From: a virus
Length of the DNA: 60,775 bases
Virus record (IMG/VR): IMGVR_UViG_3300043446_003656
Location: 1-60,775 of that record
Strand: one strand, 5' to 3'
Position 1 is the first letter of the stretch. Every line of letters starts with the position of its first letter. The notes under the pieces were generated by a model. The model worked only from the letters and a program-made list of their open reading frames with translations, was not told the origin of the DNA and did not search any database. This document shows, piece by piece, positions 43,183 through 52,993 of the stretch. The position numbers were made by a program, and so were the translations under genes.

Positions 43183-43527
43183 ATGCAAAGTACAAATTTT
43201 GATGTGATTCAAGGAGACACCTGGTCTATAGATATAGAATATGAAGATGCTGAGGGCAACCCAATCAACATATCTAATTATAATATCTTAGCTGAAGTAA
43301 AAGATAAGCCAGGAGGTAATCTTTTATGTGCTTCATCTCAAAGTGAAAATGGAATTGAACTTATTAATTTCCCCGAAAAAAATAATGCAATAAGAGTGAC
43401 TTTTACTCCAGAAAAAACATCTAAGTTTAATATTCCAAAATGTGCATATCAAATAAAAGTTATTGAAACAGGAGACACACTGTTGTCGGGTTGGATAAAA
43501 GTAGACCCAGGAGTTATAGATGGCTAA
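43183..43527 (+). CDS. Tail/baseplate-associated beta protein
   Basis: It is 114 aa. FDVIQGDTWSIDIEYEDAEG, INISNYNILAEVKDKPGG and VIETGDTLLSGWIKVDPG follow the pattern of BppU-N-like baseplate domains (GDT strand, dltG-like strand). First gene of the tail-fibre block; its start follows GAGGTAGG. Confidence 0.6.
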   Translation: MQSTNFDVIQGDTWSIDIEYEDAEGNPINISNYNILAEVKDKPGGNLLCASSQSENGIELINFPEKNNAIRVTFTPEKTSKFNIPKCAYQIKVIETGDTLLSGWIKVDPGVIDG

Positions 43528-43969
43528 ATCTTATTATCAAACAACAAAAGTTGTAAAAGTTACTGATGAAAAAAAGGTAGTTGTAAGATCACCAGGACTT
43601 GCTGGTCCTAAAGGTGATGCTGGTACAACAGTATTAACAGGACCAGGTATTCCATCTTCATTGGTGGGAAAAGTTGGAGATCTGTATATAGACACTAATT
43701 CTAAAATTACTTATGGCCCAAAAACTATTAACGGCTGGCCAACACAACCATTGTTTGAAATGTTTAATAGAGATTTACTTGGACAAGTATTTAATATTGG
43801 TGTCGCATCTGATACTTGGGAAATAGAACATGGACTTGGATATAATCCTAATGCAACAACCATCTCATCTGATGGAACTGTTATAGAAGGAGATATATCC
43901 TACCCTGATGAAAATACAATCGTAATACGATTCATCGGGGTTACAACTGGAAAGGCTTATCTTTCCTAG
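43520..43969 (+). CDS. Short tail-fibre protein with collagen-like stretch
   Basis: It is 149 aa. LAGPKGDAGTTVLTGPG is a short Gly-x-y collagen-like run, followed by VGKVGDLYIDTNSKITYGP and a C-terminal beta domain (WEIEHGLGYNPNATTISSDG). The end domain also occurs at the end of the next protein. Collagen-like Pro is a natural P4H target. Confidence 0.65.
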   Translation: MAKSYYQTTKVVKVTDEKKVVVRSPGLAGPKGDAGTTVLTGPGIPSSLVGKVGDLYIDTNSKITYGPKTINGWPTQPLFEMFNRDLLGQVFNIGVASDTWEIEHGLGYNPNATTISSDGTVIEGDISYPDENTIVIRFIGVTTGKAYLS

Positions 43970-43990
43970 TTACGAAAGGGTGGTTAATAA

Positions 43991-45331
43991 ATGTCAAGAA
44001 AATTTCTGACCAATATTGATCTGAACACAAACGAACTGCAAAATGCAGTTGTTCAAAACCTTTCTTCTGCCCCGAATAGTGGCAATAAGGAAGGTCGTAT
44101 TTACTACGACTCTGTTACACACAAGTTAAGATACTTTGGTGCAGCAGGTGCGTGGTATGATTTAGCTGCAGGTGGTACGGCTGCCTCTACTGTCACTTTG
44201 ACAGGAGACGTAACTGGCACTGCTTATGTAAATCCCGCTACTGGGATTATAACTTTATCAACTACAATCGAGCATGATTATGTTGATTCAATTAGTGGCA
44301 CAGCTAATCAAATTGTCGTATCTGGTTCTGGTGGAGCAGGCTCTACACCAACAATCAGTTTATCTGATGATGTAAATATCACTAGTTCATTAAATGTAGC
44401 AAATGGTAAATTTACAGTAGATTCAAACGGCAATGCTTATGCTAATGGAACATTAGAGGTTGATGGTTCAACAACTTTACAGTCTGACTTAACAGTTAAT
44501 GGAAATTCCACATTAAATGGAACATTACAAGTTAATAACTCTGCAAACATCACTGGCGATGTTGAAATTGGTGGAACATTAACAATTGATGGAAATATCC
44601 AACTTTCAGGTATTGAATTTGTAAGTAATCTTGGTAATTCTATACAGGAAACTGGATCTAATCTTGTAATTACAGCAGGAAATGGAAACATTGTCCTAAA
44701 TCCAGACGGATCGCTTGTTGTCAATTCTGACATGTCTGCAAATGCAGTACATACACAAACAGTAGTTAACAATGACGGATCTCTGGCAGTACAATCTGAT
44801 ACATCTGTAGATATTTCTGCTCCAGCAGTAAGTATTACAGGTCCATTAAATGTAAACGATAATACTACATTTCAAAATAATGTAACAATCGAAGGTAATC
44901 TAGAAGTATTAGGAACACTTAATGCTATTAATAGAGAAACCCTTGATGTTGCAGACAATGAGATTACATTAAATTCAAATTGGACTGGTGCTCCAACTCA
45001 AGATGCTGCAATTAAAGTTACTCGTGGTACTGCAAACGATGTTGCTCTTTTATGGAGTGAATCTAATGATCAGTGGCAATTAACAAATGATGGAACAAAC
45101 TATCATTCAATTGCACGTAAATACGTTGAGGTAATTGGAGATGATTCAAATCGTCAATTCCAAATTACACATAATTTAAATACTTATGATGTAACAATTC
45201 AGGTTTATGAAAATAATCCTAATCGTGAGCTAGTAGAAACAGATATAAATATTGTTGATGCAAACAATATTATTGTTGGATTTACAGTAGCTCCTTCAAC
45301 AAACGCATATAGAGTAGTCGTAGTAGGCTAA
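43991..45331 (+). CDS. Tail-fibre protein
   Basis: It is 446 aa. N-terminal MSRKFLTNIDLNTNELQNAV, then EGRIYYDSVTHKLRYFGAAG, typical of fibres. A long beta-repeat (LTVNGNSTLNGTLQVNNSAN) spans about 100-300. The C-terminal domain HNLNTYDVTIQVYENNPNRE resembles the previous protein's end. AAAGGGTGG precedes ATG. Confidence 0.78.
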   Translation: MSRKFLTNIDLNTNELQNAVVQNLSSAPNSGNKEGRIYYDSVTHKLRYFGAAGAWYDLAAGGTAASTVTLTGDVTGTAYVNPATGIITLSTTIEHDYVDSISGTANQIVVSGSGGAGSTPTISLSDDVNITSSLNVANGKFTVDSNGNAYANGTLEVDGSTTLQSDLTVNGNSTLNGTLQVNNSANITGDVEIGGTLTIDGNIQLSGIEFVSNLGNSIQETGSNLVITAGNGNIVLNPDGSLVVNSDMSANAVHTQTVVNNDGSLAVQSDTSVDISAPAVSITGPLNVNDNTTFQNNVTIEGNLEVLGTLNAINRETLDVADNEITLNSNWTGAPTQDAAIKVTRGTANDVALLWSESNDQWQLTNDGTNYHSIARKYVEVIGDDSNRQFQITHNLNTYDVTIQVYENNPNRELVETDINIVDANNIIVGFTVAPSTNAYRVVVVG

Positions 45332-45348
45332 AAGGTAAAGGGGTCGGA

Positions 45349-45711
45349 ATGTCTAAAAAAATATTAGTTCCATTTAAGTTACTAACACTAGCTTCCGACC
45401 CTTTATCTGGTAACGAAGGCGAAGTTTATTTTAATACAACTGATAAAAGTATTAGAATCCATAACGGTGAATTTTGGATAACAATAGTTAAGAGTGATGA
45501 TCCAACTCCATTTTATCAACATACACATACTTATGATGGTGATGTACATACAATTGATTTACAAAATAAAATTGATTTTAAAACTTTATCAGGTGGTTCT
45601 GTAATTCAAGATTTACCTGTTATAATAGGTGTTGATGGTGGAAATCCAAATTCAGCAATAGATCCATCTTCATTTTCGGTGCTGGACGACGGAGAAATAA
45701 ATGGCAACTGA
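45349..45711 (+). CDS. Small tail-fibre-associated protein
   Basis: It is 120 aa. LASDPLSGNEGEVYFNTTDK then IRIHNGEFWITIVKSD is the fibre N-terminal module seen in the neighbours. The C-terminal half is beta-rich. Overlaps the next gene by 11 bp. Confidence 0.6.
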   Translation: MSKKILVPFKLLTLASDPLSGNEGEVYFNTTDKSIRIHNGEFWITIVKSDDPTPFYQHTHTYDGDVHTIDLQNKIDFKTLSGGSVIQDLPVIIGVDGGNPNSAIDPSSFSVLDDGEINGN

Positions 45712-46873
45712 TTTCCCAGAAAATTTAGACAATTTTACAAACCCAGATTCAAATAATCCTTTATCAAATCCATCTCACTCAGAACAACATGCAAATGCTA
45801 ACGATGCCATTGAAGCATTACAAGCAAAAGTTGGTATTGATGGTTCAACGGATCCAAATTCGTTAGATTATAGAATTTCACAATTAGAAATATCCCCACT
45901 TGATACAGAACAAATTCAAGATGCAATTGCTGCAGCATTTGCAGCGGGAGATCAAACAGATATAACTGTAAGTTATAACGATGCATTAGATTCATTAACA
46001 CTTTTAGTTAATAATGCACAAACAGCGGGTTATACAAGTGTTGTTCAACACTATGTAAAAAATTCTACAGGTTCAACAATTAATGCAGGAACTCCTGTAT
46101 ATATATCTGGCGCAACTGGCGCAAATATGCTTATATCAAAAGCATCAAATTCAGGAGAATCAACATCAAGCAAAACTTTTGGTTTGCTTGCTCAGGACCT
46201 AGCACAGAACGCAATTGGTTTTGTTGTAACAGAAGGTCTTCTATCTGGACTTGATACTCATATAGCAAATGCTGGAGATCCAGTATGGCTTGGCGCAAAT
46301 GGTCAATTAGTATACGGATTAGCCAATAAGCCAATAGCTCCTGCACACTTAGTATTTATAGGTATTGTAACTAGAGCACATGCTCAAGTTGGTCAAATAT
46401 TTGTTAAAATTCAAAATGGTTTTGAACTTAATGAATTACATGACGTAGACCTTGATTATTCAAATCCTCCAGCAGATGGAGATGTTTTATCTTTTAATTC
46501 AATAACTGGAATGTGGACAAACTCTACTGCAGTTAAAGACATAGAAAATAAACTAGGTTTAGAAGGAAATAATGATTTAGAAGTGACGGGAATTGAAAAT
46601 CCTACAGTCATAGATAGTTTTGATTCTACAGCTTACACAACAGCAAGTTATAGAATACAAATAAAGAAGGATAACTTACAAACATCCTCAAATGTAACAG
46701 CAATTTATATAGATGGAAGCATCTATATGTCTGAGTATGACGTGGTATCAAACACAGACACTGTTTTAGCAAATTTGGAATTTACTAAAACAGGAAGTAT
46801 AATTAATTTATTAGTGACTCCGTTGGTAAGTCCGATTATTGTCAGATATTACCGTACAGCACTTAAAAACTAA
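45701..46873 (+). CDS. Tail-fibre protein
   Basis: It is 390 aa. SHSEQHANANDAIEALQAKV-GIDG is a common fibre hinge, followed by VVQHYVKNSTGSTINAGTPV and VPVxGATGAN-like beta domains. C-terminal VIDSFDSTAYTTASYRIQIK is a jelly-roll-like end. Structural role inferred from context. Confidence 0.72.
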   Translation: MATDFPENLDNFTNPDSNNPLSNPSHSEQHANANDAIEALQAKVGIDGSTDPNSLDYRISQLEISPLDTEQIQDAIAAAFAAGDQTDITVSYNDALDSLTLLVNNAQTAGYTSVVQHYVKNSTGSTINAGTPVYISGATGANMLISKASNSGESTSSKTFGLLAQDLAQNAIGFVVTEGLLSGLDTHIANAGDPVWLGANGQLVYGLANKPIAPAHLVFIGIVTRAHAQVGQIFVKIQNGFELNELHDVDLDYSNPPADGDVLSFNSITGMWTNSTAVKDIENKLGLEGNNDLEVTGIENPTVIDSFDSTAYTTASYRIQIKKDNLQTSSNVTAIYIDGSIYMSEYDVVSNTDTVLANLEFTKTGSIINLLVTPLVSPIIVRYYRTALKN

Positions 46874-46881
46874 GGAAAATA

Positions 46882-48474
46882 ATGGCAACAGTAAATAAAA
46901 ACTTTGTAGTAAAAAATGGTCTGGTAGTTCAAGGATCTACCGCCACCGTAAATGGTAATAATATTCTTACTGAGAATAATGGCGATACATATATTCTCAA
47001 TTTGGTAGGCGGAGCTACACTAGTTAAATCTGTAGATAACACAGTATTTACAGTAGATAACACTGGCTACCTTACAATTAATTCAGAAGTTTTTGATTCA
47101 TATGGATCAGCAGCTGCAGCATATGATGATGCAGTAGCAGATTCAAATTCATACACAAATAATGCAATTTCAGCAGAAGTTACAAATAGAAACAATGCAA
47201 TTGCTACAGCTTCAAGCAACTTAGAAGATTATGCAGATAACGCAGCTGGTAATGCTGAATCTGCTGCAAACTCTTATACAGATGGCAAAATTTCAACAGA
47301 AGTTACAAACCGTAATAATGCAATTGCAACTGCTAAATCAGAAGCAATTTCATCTTCAAATGGTTATACAGATTCTGCAATTTCAACAGAAGTTACTAAT
47401 CGTAATTCAGCAATTGCTACCGCAAAAGGAGAAGCAATTTCAGATGCATCAGCAGATGCTACTACAAAGGCTAACGCAGCCCAAGCAGCAGCAGAGCTTA
47501 CAGCGTCAAATGCTCTTTCTTCTGCAGTAACAGATCTTGAAGGTCAAATTTCAGATGCAGAAACTAATGCAAATACTTATACAAATAACGCAATTACAGC
47601 ACTTAATCTTGCTGGCACATACGACGCTCTTGGAGCAGCGTCTGCAGCAGAAGCAGCAGCAAATTCATATACAGATGAAAAGGTAGCAGATCTTGTAGAT
47701 TCTGCACCAGCACTTCTTGATACACTTAATGAATTAGCAGCAGCAATTGCTGATAATCCAAACTATGCATCAGATGTTGCCAACCTAGTTGCAACAAAGG
47801 CTGATACTTCATATGTAAATTCAGAAATATCAGATCTTGATTCAGCAGCACAGGGTTATGCTAACGCTGCAAAATCAGCAGCAGAAGCAACCGCATCAGC
47901 AGATGCTACTACAAAGGCTAACGCTGCACAATCAGCAGCAGAAGCAACCGCATCAGCAGATGCTACTACAAAGGCTAACGCAGCCCAAGCAGCAGCACAG
48001 TCTTATGCAGATGGTATTGTAAATACACTTTCATCAAATACTTCTTCAGACATAACAGATGCTATCTCTACAGCTAATTCTTATACAGATTCAGCAATTG
48101 CATCTGGAGATTCAAATGCAACTCCAACATATGCTGGAATTAATCTTGATTGGGTAAGCAAATTAATTGCTGGATATGCAAGCGGATCAGGAACTTTAGT
48201 TCCAGTACAATGGTCTTCAAGTTACGGAACTGCTAAATTTACAGTTCACGTAAGAGACGGAATTCATTCACAAGCATCAGAAGTTTTGGTTGCCCGTGAT
48301 AGCTCAAATAATGTTCATGTAACAGAATATGCAATAGTTACAACAAATGGAATTCTTGCAGATGTTTCAGCAACTTATGATTCTGGCAATATGAAGATAA
48401 CTGTAACTCCAACTAATGGTCATACATCAGTTGAATGTGCAGCTTCAGGTTCAGCAATAATTTGGGCTGACTAG
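46882..48474 (+). CDS. Long helical tail-fibre protein
   Basis: It is 530 aa. The N-terminus MATVNKNFVVKNGLVVQGST matches the next small protein. Residues 75-420 are repeats of AEVTNRNNAIATA and ADATTKANAAQAAAE, a long coiled-coil shaft; a copy of a 63-bp unit is near-identical at about 47878-47990. The C-terminal domain resembles the other fibre ends. A pseudoknot follows the stop. Confidence 0.78.
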   Translation: MATVNKNFVVKNGLVVQGSTATVNGNNILTENNGDTYILNLVGGATLVKSVDNTVFTVDNTGYLTINSEVFDSYGSAAAAYDDAVADSNSYTNNAISAEVTNRNNAIATASSNLEDYADNAAGNAESAANSYTDGKISTEVTNRNNAIATAKSEAISSSNGYTDSAISTEVTNRNSAIATAKGEAISDASADATTKANAAQAAAELTASNALSSAVTDLEGQISDAETNANTYTNNAITALNLAGTYDALGAASAAEAAANSYTDEKVADLVDSAPALLDTLNELAAAIADNPNYASDVANLVATKADTSYVNSEISDLDSAAQGYANAAKSAAEATASADATTKANAAQSAAEATASADATTKANAAQAAAQSYADGIVNTLSSNTSSDITDAISTANSYTDSAIASGDSNATPTYAGINLDWVSKLIAGYASGSGTLVPVQWSSSYGTAKFTVHVRDGIHSQASEVLVARDSSNNVHVTEYAIVTTNGILADVSATYDSGNMKITVTPTNGHTSVECAASGSAIIWAD

Positions 48475-48478
48475 TTTT

Positions 48479-48510
48479 AAAGGTTTGGGGGAACCTTTCA
48501 AAATCCCCCA
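48479..48510 (+). ncRNA. H-type pseudoknot after the fibre gene stop
   Basis: Stem AAAGGTT/AACCTTT (48479-48485 with 48492-48498) closes loop TGGGGG, which pairs fully with CCCCCA (48505-48510) after linker CAAAAT. It begins four bases after the TAG stop. The architecture resembles the leftward elements A-C, with different sequence. It may also act as a terminator or mRNA end. Confidence 0.55.
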
Positions 48511-48543
48511 AAAAAAACAAATTTTAGGGGATAGTGAACTTAA

Positions 48544-48906
48544 ATGACAGTTACAAATAAAGATTTTAAAGTAAAGAACGGATTATCCGTTGCGGGGAAT
48601 GCTACATTTGATTCCCAGGTTATATTAGGCTCTACACCCCTAGCCTTTGATACAAATACAAATAGATTACAATTATTTATTAACGATGCTTGGAAAAGCA
48701 TCGCTACTCTTGATGATGTTGCTAACACATCAAATCAAATTAATTTTATGGATATTGGATTGGCAATTGATTATAATGGTCTTCCAGTTTACATAGTGCA
48801 AGGCAACGGTGTCACCCCGTCTGGTGACTCTAAATTCCTAGATGGGGGTAATCCATCAACAGCAAGTACAGATTTTATATTTGATTCTGGTGTAATAACC
48901 GTTTGA
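48544..48906 (+). CDS. Short fibre-family protein
   Basis: It is 120 aa. MTVTNKDFKVKNGLSVAGNA shares the N-terminal module with the 46882 protein; RLQLFINDAWKSIATLDDV is the usual fibre strand. The rest is beta. Possible adaptor or truncated fibre. Confidence 0.6.
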   Translation: MTVTNKDFKVKNGLSVAGNATFDSQVILGSTPLAFDTNTNRLQLFINDAWKSIATLDDVANTSNQINFMDIGLAIDYNGLPVYIVQGNGVTPSGDSKFLDGGNPSTASTDFIFDSGVITV

Positions 48907-48924
48907 GTTAAGCGTAATTTCTGG

Positions 48925-48930
48925 TATAAT
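48925..48930 (+). promoter_or_regulatory. Extended -10 promoter of the giant fibre gene
   Basis: TTGAGT (48903-48908), 16-nt spacer, TGGTATAAT; AGGGG precedes ATG 48954. Confidence 0.55.
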
Positions 48931-48953
48931 TTCAAAAATAAGGGGTAATAAAA

Positions 48954-51900
48954 ATGTCAACAGTAAGAATTCAAGTACGCAGAGGAACAGCAGCAGATTG
49001 GTCTTCCGTAAATCCAATATTAGCAGGCGGAGAGATTGGTTTTGAAACCAATACAGGCAAGCTTAAGGTGGGAGATGGCACAACAGCATGGTCTAGTTTA
49101 GATTATGTTGCTTCAGATGTTCCTGCGGTAAGCGAAATTGCAATGGATGCAATTTATGCTGCATTGACTCCAGGTTCAGGTTTATCAAAATCATATAATG
49201 ATGCAGATGATGAGATCAATATTGAAAATACTGGTGTACTATCATTTAATACACGAACTGGCTCAGTTACCCTTACAGACACAGACGTTAATAATGCCCT
49301 AGGTTACACAGCAGCAGATGCAGCAGATGTAGTATCTTTAGGAAATCAAACATCAAGCGATATTACAGCAGCAGTAGCAACTGCCAATGCTTACACTGAT
49401 GGTGCAATTGCTCAAGAAGTTTCAGATAGAGATACAGCAATACAGGTTGCTGTTGATGCAATTGACACAGATGCTATTGAAGAAGGTTCTTCAAATAAAT
49501 ATTACACTCTTGAAAGAGTACAAGACGCAGTAGGAGCAATGGCTGTAGAGGGATCTGGTGTATCTTTAAACTATGATGATGCAGCAGGAACTTTAACAAT
49601 TTCAGAAAATTTAGTTGCGGGACAAAATTTAGAAAAAACACAAAATAATGATGGTACAGTTACATTTCAAGTTAAAGATAGCCCATCTTTTGGTGGCAAC
49701 ACTGGAGTTGTAAACTTATTAGTAGGTAATGATATTTCAGTAGACGGAGAAATTACAGCAAATGATTTAACAGTCACTGGAAATCTAACGGTTAGTGGAA
49801 CAACTACCACAGTTAATTCAACAAATTTATCAGTTACAGACCCAATGATTTATATGGGAGAAAATAATAATTCAAATGCAGTAGATTTAGGTTTTGTTGC
49901 TTCGTTTAACGATGGAACATACCAACATTCAGGTCTAGTTAGAGATGCATCTGACGGATATTGGAAACTATTTTCTGGTGTTCAATCAGAACCAACATCA
50001 ACAGTTAATTTTTCATCTTATACAAAAGATAATTTAGAAATTGGAAGATTAGTTGCGGATGAAGCAAAAATTGGTGATGTTTTAGCTACAGAATTGCAAC
50101 ACGTTCATGGTGTTACATCTCCTATCCAAACACAAATTAATAACATTAACACAGATATTTCTTCGCTAGAAGATACAAAAGCAAATAAAGATTCAGAAAC
50201 TTTTATTGGAGACGTTGTATTTAATGTTGACACAGTTTCTTTCCCACAAAACTCAATAGACGGATCTGCGTTAGCAACTGGCAGTGTTGCAACTTCTAAG
50301 TTTGAAAATAATTCAGTTACTGAAGATAAGATAGCAGCATCAGCTGTAACTACTTCAAGAATAAACAATCAAGCAGTTACAACTGCTAAAATTGCAGATG
50401 ATGCGGTTACAAATAACGAATTAGCAGATGATGCAGTCTCAACATCAAAAATTGTAGGTTCTGCAGTAACAACAGATAAAATTAATGACGCAGCAGTAAC
50501 AACTGCTAAGATTAATAATGCAGCAATTACAACAGACAAGATTAATGACGCAGCGATAACAACTGGCAAAATTAACGATGCAGCAGTTACAACTGCTAAG
50601 ATTGATGATTCAGCAGTTACATCATCAAAAATTAACGACGGCTCTATCTTAACATCTAAGTTAGATACAGCAGCAGTTACAACTTCAAAGATTGATGCAG
50701 CAGCTGTTACAACTCCAAAAATTGTTGATTCAGCAATCACAACTGCAAAAATAAATGATTTAGCAGTAACAACAGGTAAACTTTCAGATGGTTCTATTAC
50801 AGAAGCAAAACTTGCAAACAATTCTGTAACTAACGATAAGGTAAATGATCTTGCAATATCAAAGGTAACAGGATTGCAAGACGCACTAGACGATAAAGCT
50901 CCTTTAAATGCTCCAACAATTACTGGAACAGCAACATTTACTGGAACCGTTAGTCTTCCATCTTCAACATCTATAGGTACAGTTTCTTCTACAGAAATTG
51001 GATACCTTGATGGAGTAACGTCAGCAGTTCAAACACAAATTGATGCTAAAGCTTCTTCATCAAGTGTAAATTCACATACATCTGCTACTACAAATGTGCA
51101 TGGAATTTCTGATACTTCCGCACTTGCTACAAAAACATATGCAGATTCTGCAGTAAGTACACATGAAGCAGACACTACAAATGTCCATGGCATTGCAGAT
51201 ACATCTGCACTTGCAACAAAAACCTATGCAGATGGTAAGGCATCAGATGCACAATCTGCTGCTGCTTCAGCACTTTCTTCACACGAGGCTGATACAACAT
51301 CAATTCACGGAATTTCTGATACTTCAAAGCTTGTAACAACAGACGATTCTGGAACAGTTACATCTACAATGATTGCTAATGGCACAATTGTAAATGCTGA
51401 TATTAATGCTTCAGCAGCAATTGATTGGACAAAATTAGCAGTATCTTCAACAGTATCTGCTACAGAATTAGGATATGTAGATGGAGTTACATCTGCTATT
51501 CAAACACAGTTAGATTCTAAAGCACCTACTGCTTCACCAACATTTACTGGTACAGTATCGGGTGTTACAAAATCAATGGTAGGCTTGGGCAATGTAGATA
51601 ATACTTCAGATGCAAATAAGCCAGTATCTACTGCAACACAGACTGCTCTTGATGCTAAATTAGCACTTGCAGGCGGAACAATGACTGGTGCACTTACACT
51701 ATCAGGTGCTCCTACAGCAGATTCTCATGCAGCAACAAAAGCATATGTAGATAACGTATCTGCAGGATTAAACTTCCATCAGCCAGTACGTGTTGCTACA
51801 ACAGGAAATATTACACTAAGCGGAACTCAAACAATTGATGGAGTTTCTTTATCAGTTGGAGATCGTGTACTTGTAAAAGATCAAACTACACAAACTCAAA

Positions 51901-52973
51901 ATGGTATTTACGTAGTTGCTTCAGGATCATGGACAAGAGCAACAGATGCAGATAATACTCCTTCAGGAGAACTTGCAGGTGGAGACTTCTGCTTAGTTCT
52001 TGAAGGTACTGTAAACTCTGGTTATGGATATGTTTGTTCTAACACATCAACAATTACAATTGGAACAACAAACATTACTTATTCAGCATTTAATGCTGCG
52101 AAGGCAGTATCTGCTGGAACTGGTTTGACAGAATCAACTCCAGGAACACTAGGAATTGATACTGCTACAACAGTAGATGTTTCAACATCACAAACACTAT
52201 CAAACAAGACATTTGTAGCCCCAGTTTTGGGAGCAGCAACAGCTACATCAATTAATAGCACAACAATTCCTACATCTAAAACATTAGTAGTAACAACAGA
52301 TAAATTATCTGTCCACGCTGCTACAACATCTGCAGAACTCGCAGGTGTAATTTCAGATGAAACTGGTACAGGAGCTCTTGTATTTGCTAACTCTCCAACA
52401 CTGGTAACTCCAGTGCTTGGAACACCAGCATCTGGCACAATGACAAATGTAACAGGACTTCCATTAACAACAGGTGTAACTGGAACTCTTCCAGTAGCAA
52501 ATGGTGGTACAGGAGTTACAACTTCAACAGGTAGCGGAAATGTTGTTCTTTCAACATCACCAACACTTGTAACACCAACATTAGGTGCAGCATCTGCAAC
52601 AAGCATTGCGTTCTCAGACGGAACTCAAACTCTTGCAGGAACACCTTCATTAACACCAATTAATACACAAACTGCTTCAATAACTCTTAGCTCATCATTT
52701 GCTAAAGATTCATTCGTTCAAATGAACGTTGCATCAGCAAATACTGTAACAATCCCACCAGATTCAACATATAGCTATGGAATTGGTGCATCAATTGACT
52801 TCCAGCAACTTGGAGCGGGACAAACAAGCTTCGTAGCTGGCGCAGGAGTTACACTCCAAGCAGCATCAATTAATGGTACTGCAGCATTAAAATTCAGAGG
52901 ACAATACTCAGTAGCAACTGCCCTTAAGGTAGCAGCTAATACATGGGCACTCTTCGGAGACTTATCAATCTAA
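48954..52973 (+). CDS. Giant tail-fibre protein
   Basis: It is 1339 aa. MSTVRIQVRRGTAADWSSVN, GEIGFETNTGKLKVGDGTTA is the common fibre N-terminal head. Repeats of DAAVTTAKIND type (about 450-625) form a thin beta-helix or fibre shaft. GNVDNTSDANKPVSTATQ, GTVSGVTKSMVGLG and a C-terminal PTLVTPVLGTPASGTMTNVT are typical phage fibre modules. It is the likely main host-recognition fibre. Confidence 0.85.
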   Translation: MSTVRIQVRRGTAADWSSVNPILAGGEIGFETNTGKLKVGDGTTAWSSLDYVASDVPAVSEIAMDAIYAALTPGSGLSKSYNDADDEINIENTGVLSFNTRTGSVTLTDTDVNNALGYTAADAADVVSLGNQTSSDITAAVATANAYTDGAIAQEVSDRDTAIQVAVDAIDTDAIEEGSSNKYYTLERVQDAVGAMAVEGSGVSLNYDDAAGTLTISENLVAGQNLEKTQNNDGTVTFQVKDSPSFGGNTGVVNLLVGNDISVDGEITANDLTVTGNLTVSGTTTTVNSTNLSVTDPMIYMGENNNSNAVDLGFVASFNDGTYQHSGLVRDASDGYWKLFSGVQSEPTSTVNFSSYTKDNLEIGRLVADEAKIGDVLATELQHVHGVTSPIQTQINNINTDISSLEDTKANKDSETFIGDVVFNVDTVSFPQNSIDGSALATGSVATSKFENNSVTEDKIAASAVTTSRINNQAVTTAKIADDAVTNNELADDAVSTSKIVGSAVTTDKINDAAVTTAKINNAAITTDKINDAAITTGKINDAAVTTAKIDDSAVTSSKINDGSILTSKLDTAAVTTSKIDAAAVTTPKIVDSAITTAKINDLAVTTGKLSDGSITEAKLANNSVTNDKVNDLAISKVTGLQDALDDKAPLNAPTITGTATFTGTVSLPSSTSIGTVSSTEIGYLDGVTSAVQTQIDAKASSSSVNSHTSATTNVHGISDTSALATKTYADSAVSTHEADTTNVHGIADTSALATKTYADGKASDAQSAAASALSSHEADTTSIHGISDTSKLVTTDDSGTVTSTMIANGTIVNADINASAAIDWTKLAVSSTVSATELGYVDGVTSAIQTQLDSKAPTASPTFTGTVSGVTKSMVGLGNVDNTSDANKPVSTATQTALDAKLALAGGTMTGALTLSGAPTADSHAATKAYVDNVSAGLNFHQPVRVATTGNITLSGTQTIDGVSLSVGDRVLVKDQTTQTQNGIYVVASGSWTRATDADNTPSGELAGGDFCLVLEGTVNSGYGYVCSNTSTITIGTTNITYSAFNAAKAVSAGTGLTESTPGTLGIDTATTVDVSTSQTLSNKTFVAPVLGAATATSINSTTIPTSKTLVVTTDKLSVHAATTSAELAGVISDETGTGALVFANSPTLVTPVLGTPASGTMTNVTGLPLTTGVTGTLPVANGGTGVTTSTGSGNVVLSTSPTLVTPTLGAASATSIAFSDGTQTLAGTPSLTPINTQTASITLSSSFAKDSFVQMNVASANTVTIPPDSTYSYGIGASIDFQQLGAGQTSFVAGAGVTLQAASINGTAALKFRGQYSVATALKVAANTWALFGDLSI

Positions 52974-52993
52974 TAAAAAAGGGGTAAAAATAA

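Noticed and set aside
50300-50850. Tandem repeats in the giant fibre gene as a CRISPR-like array
   Set aside because: Units are in-frame codon repeats (AAVTTAKIND) with no conserved palindromic repeat and spacer pattern; no CRISPR array is present in the window.
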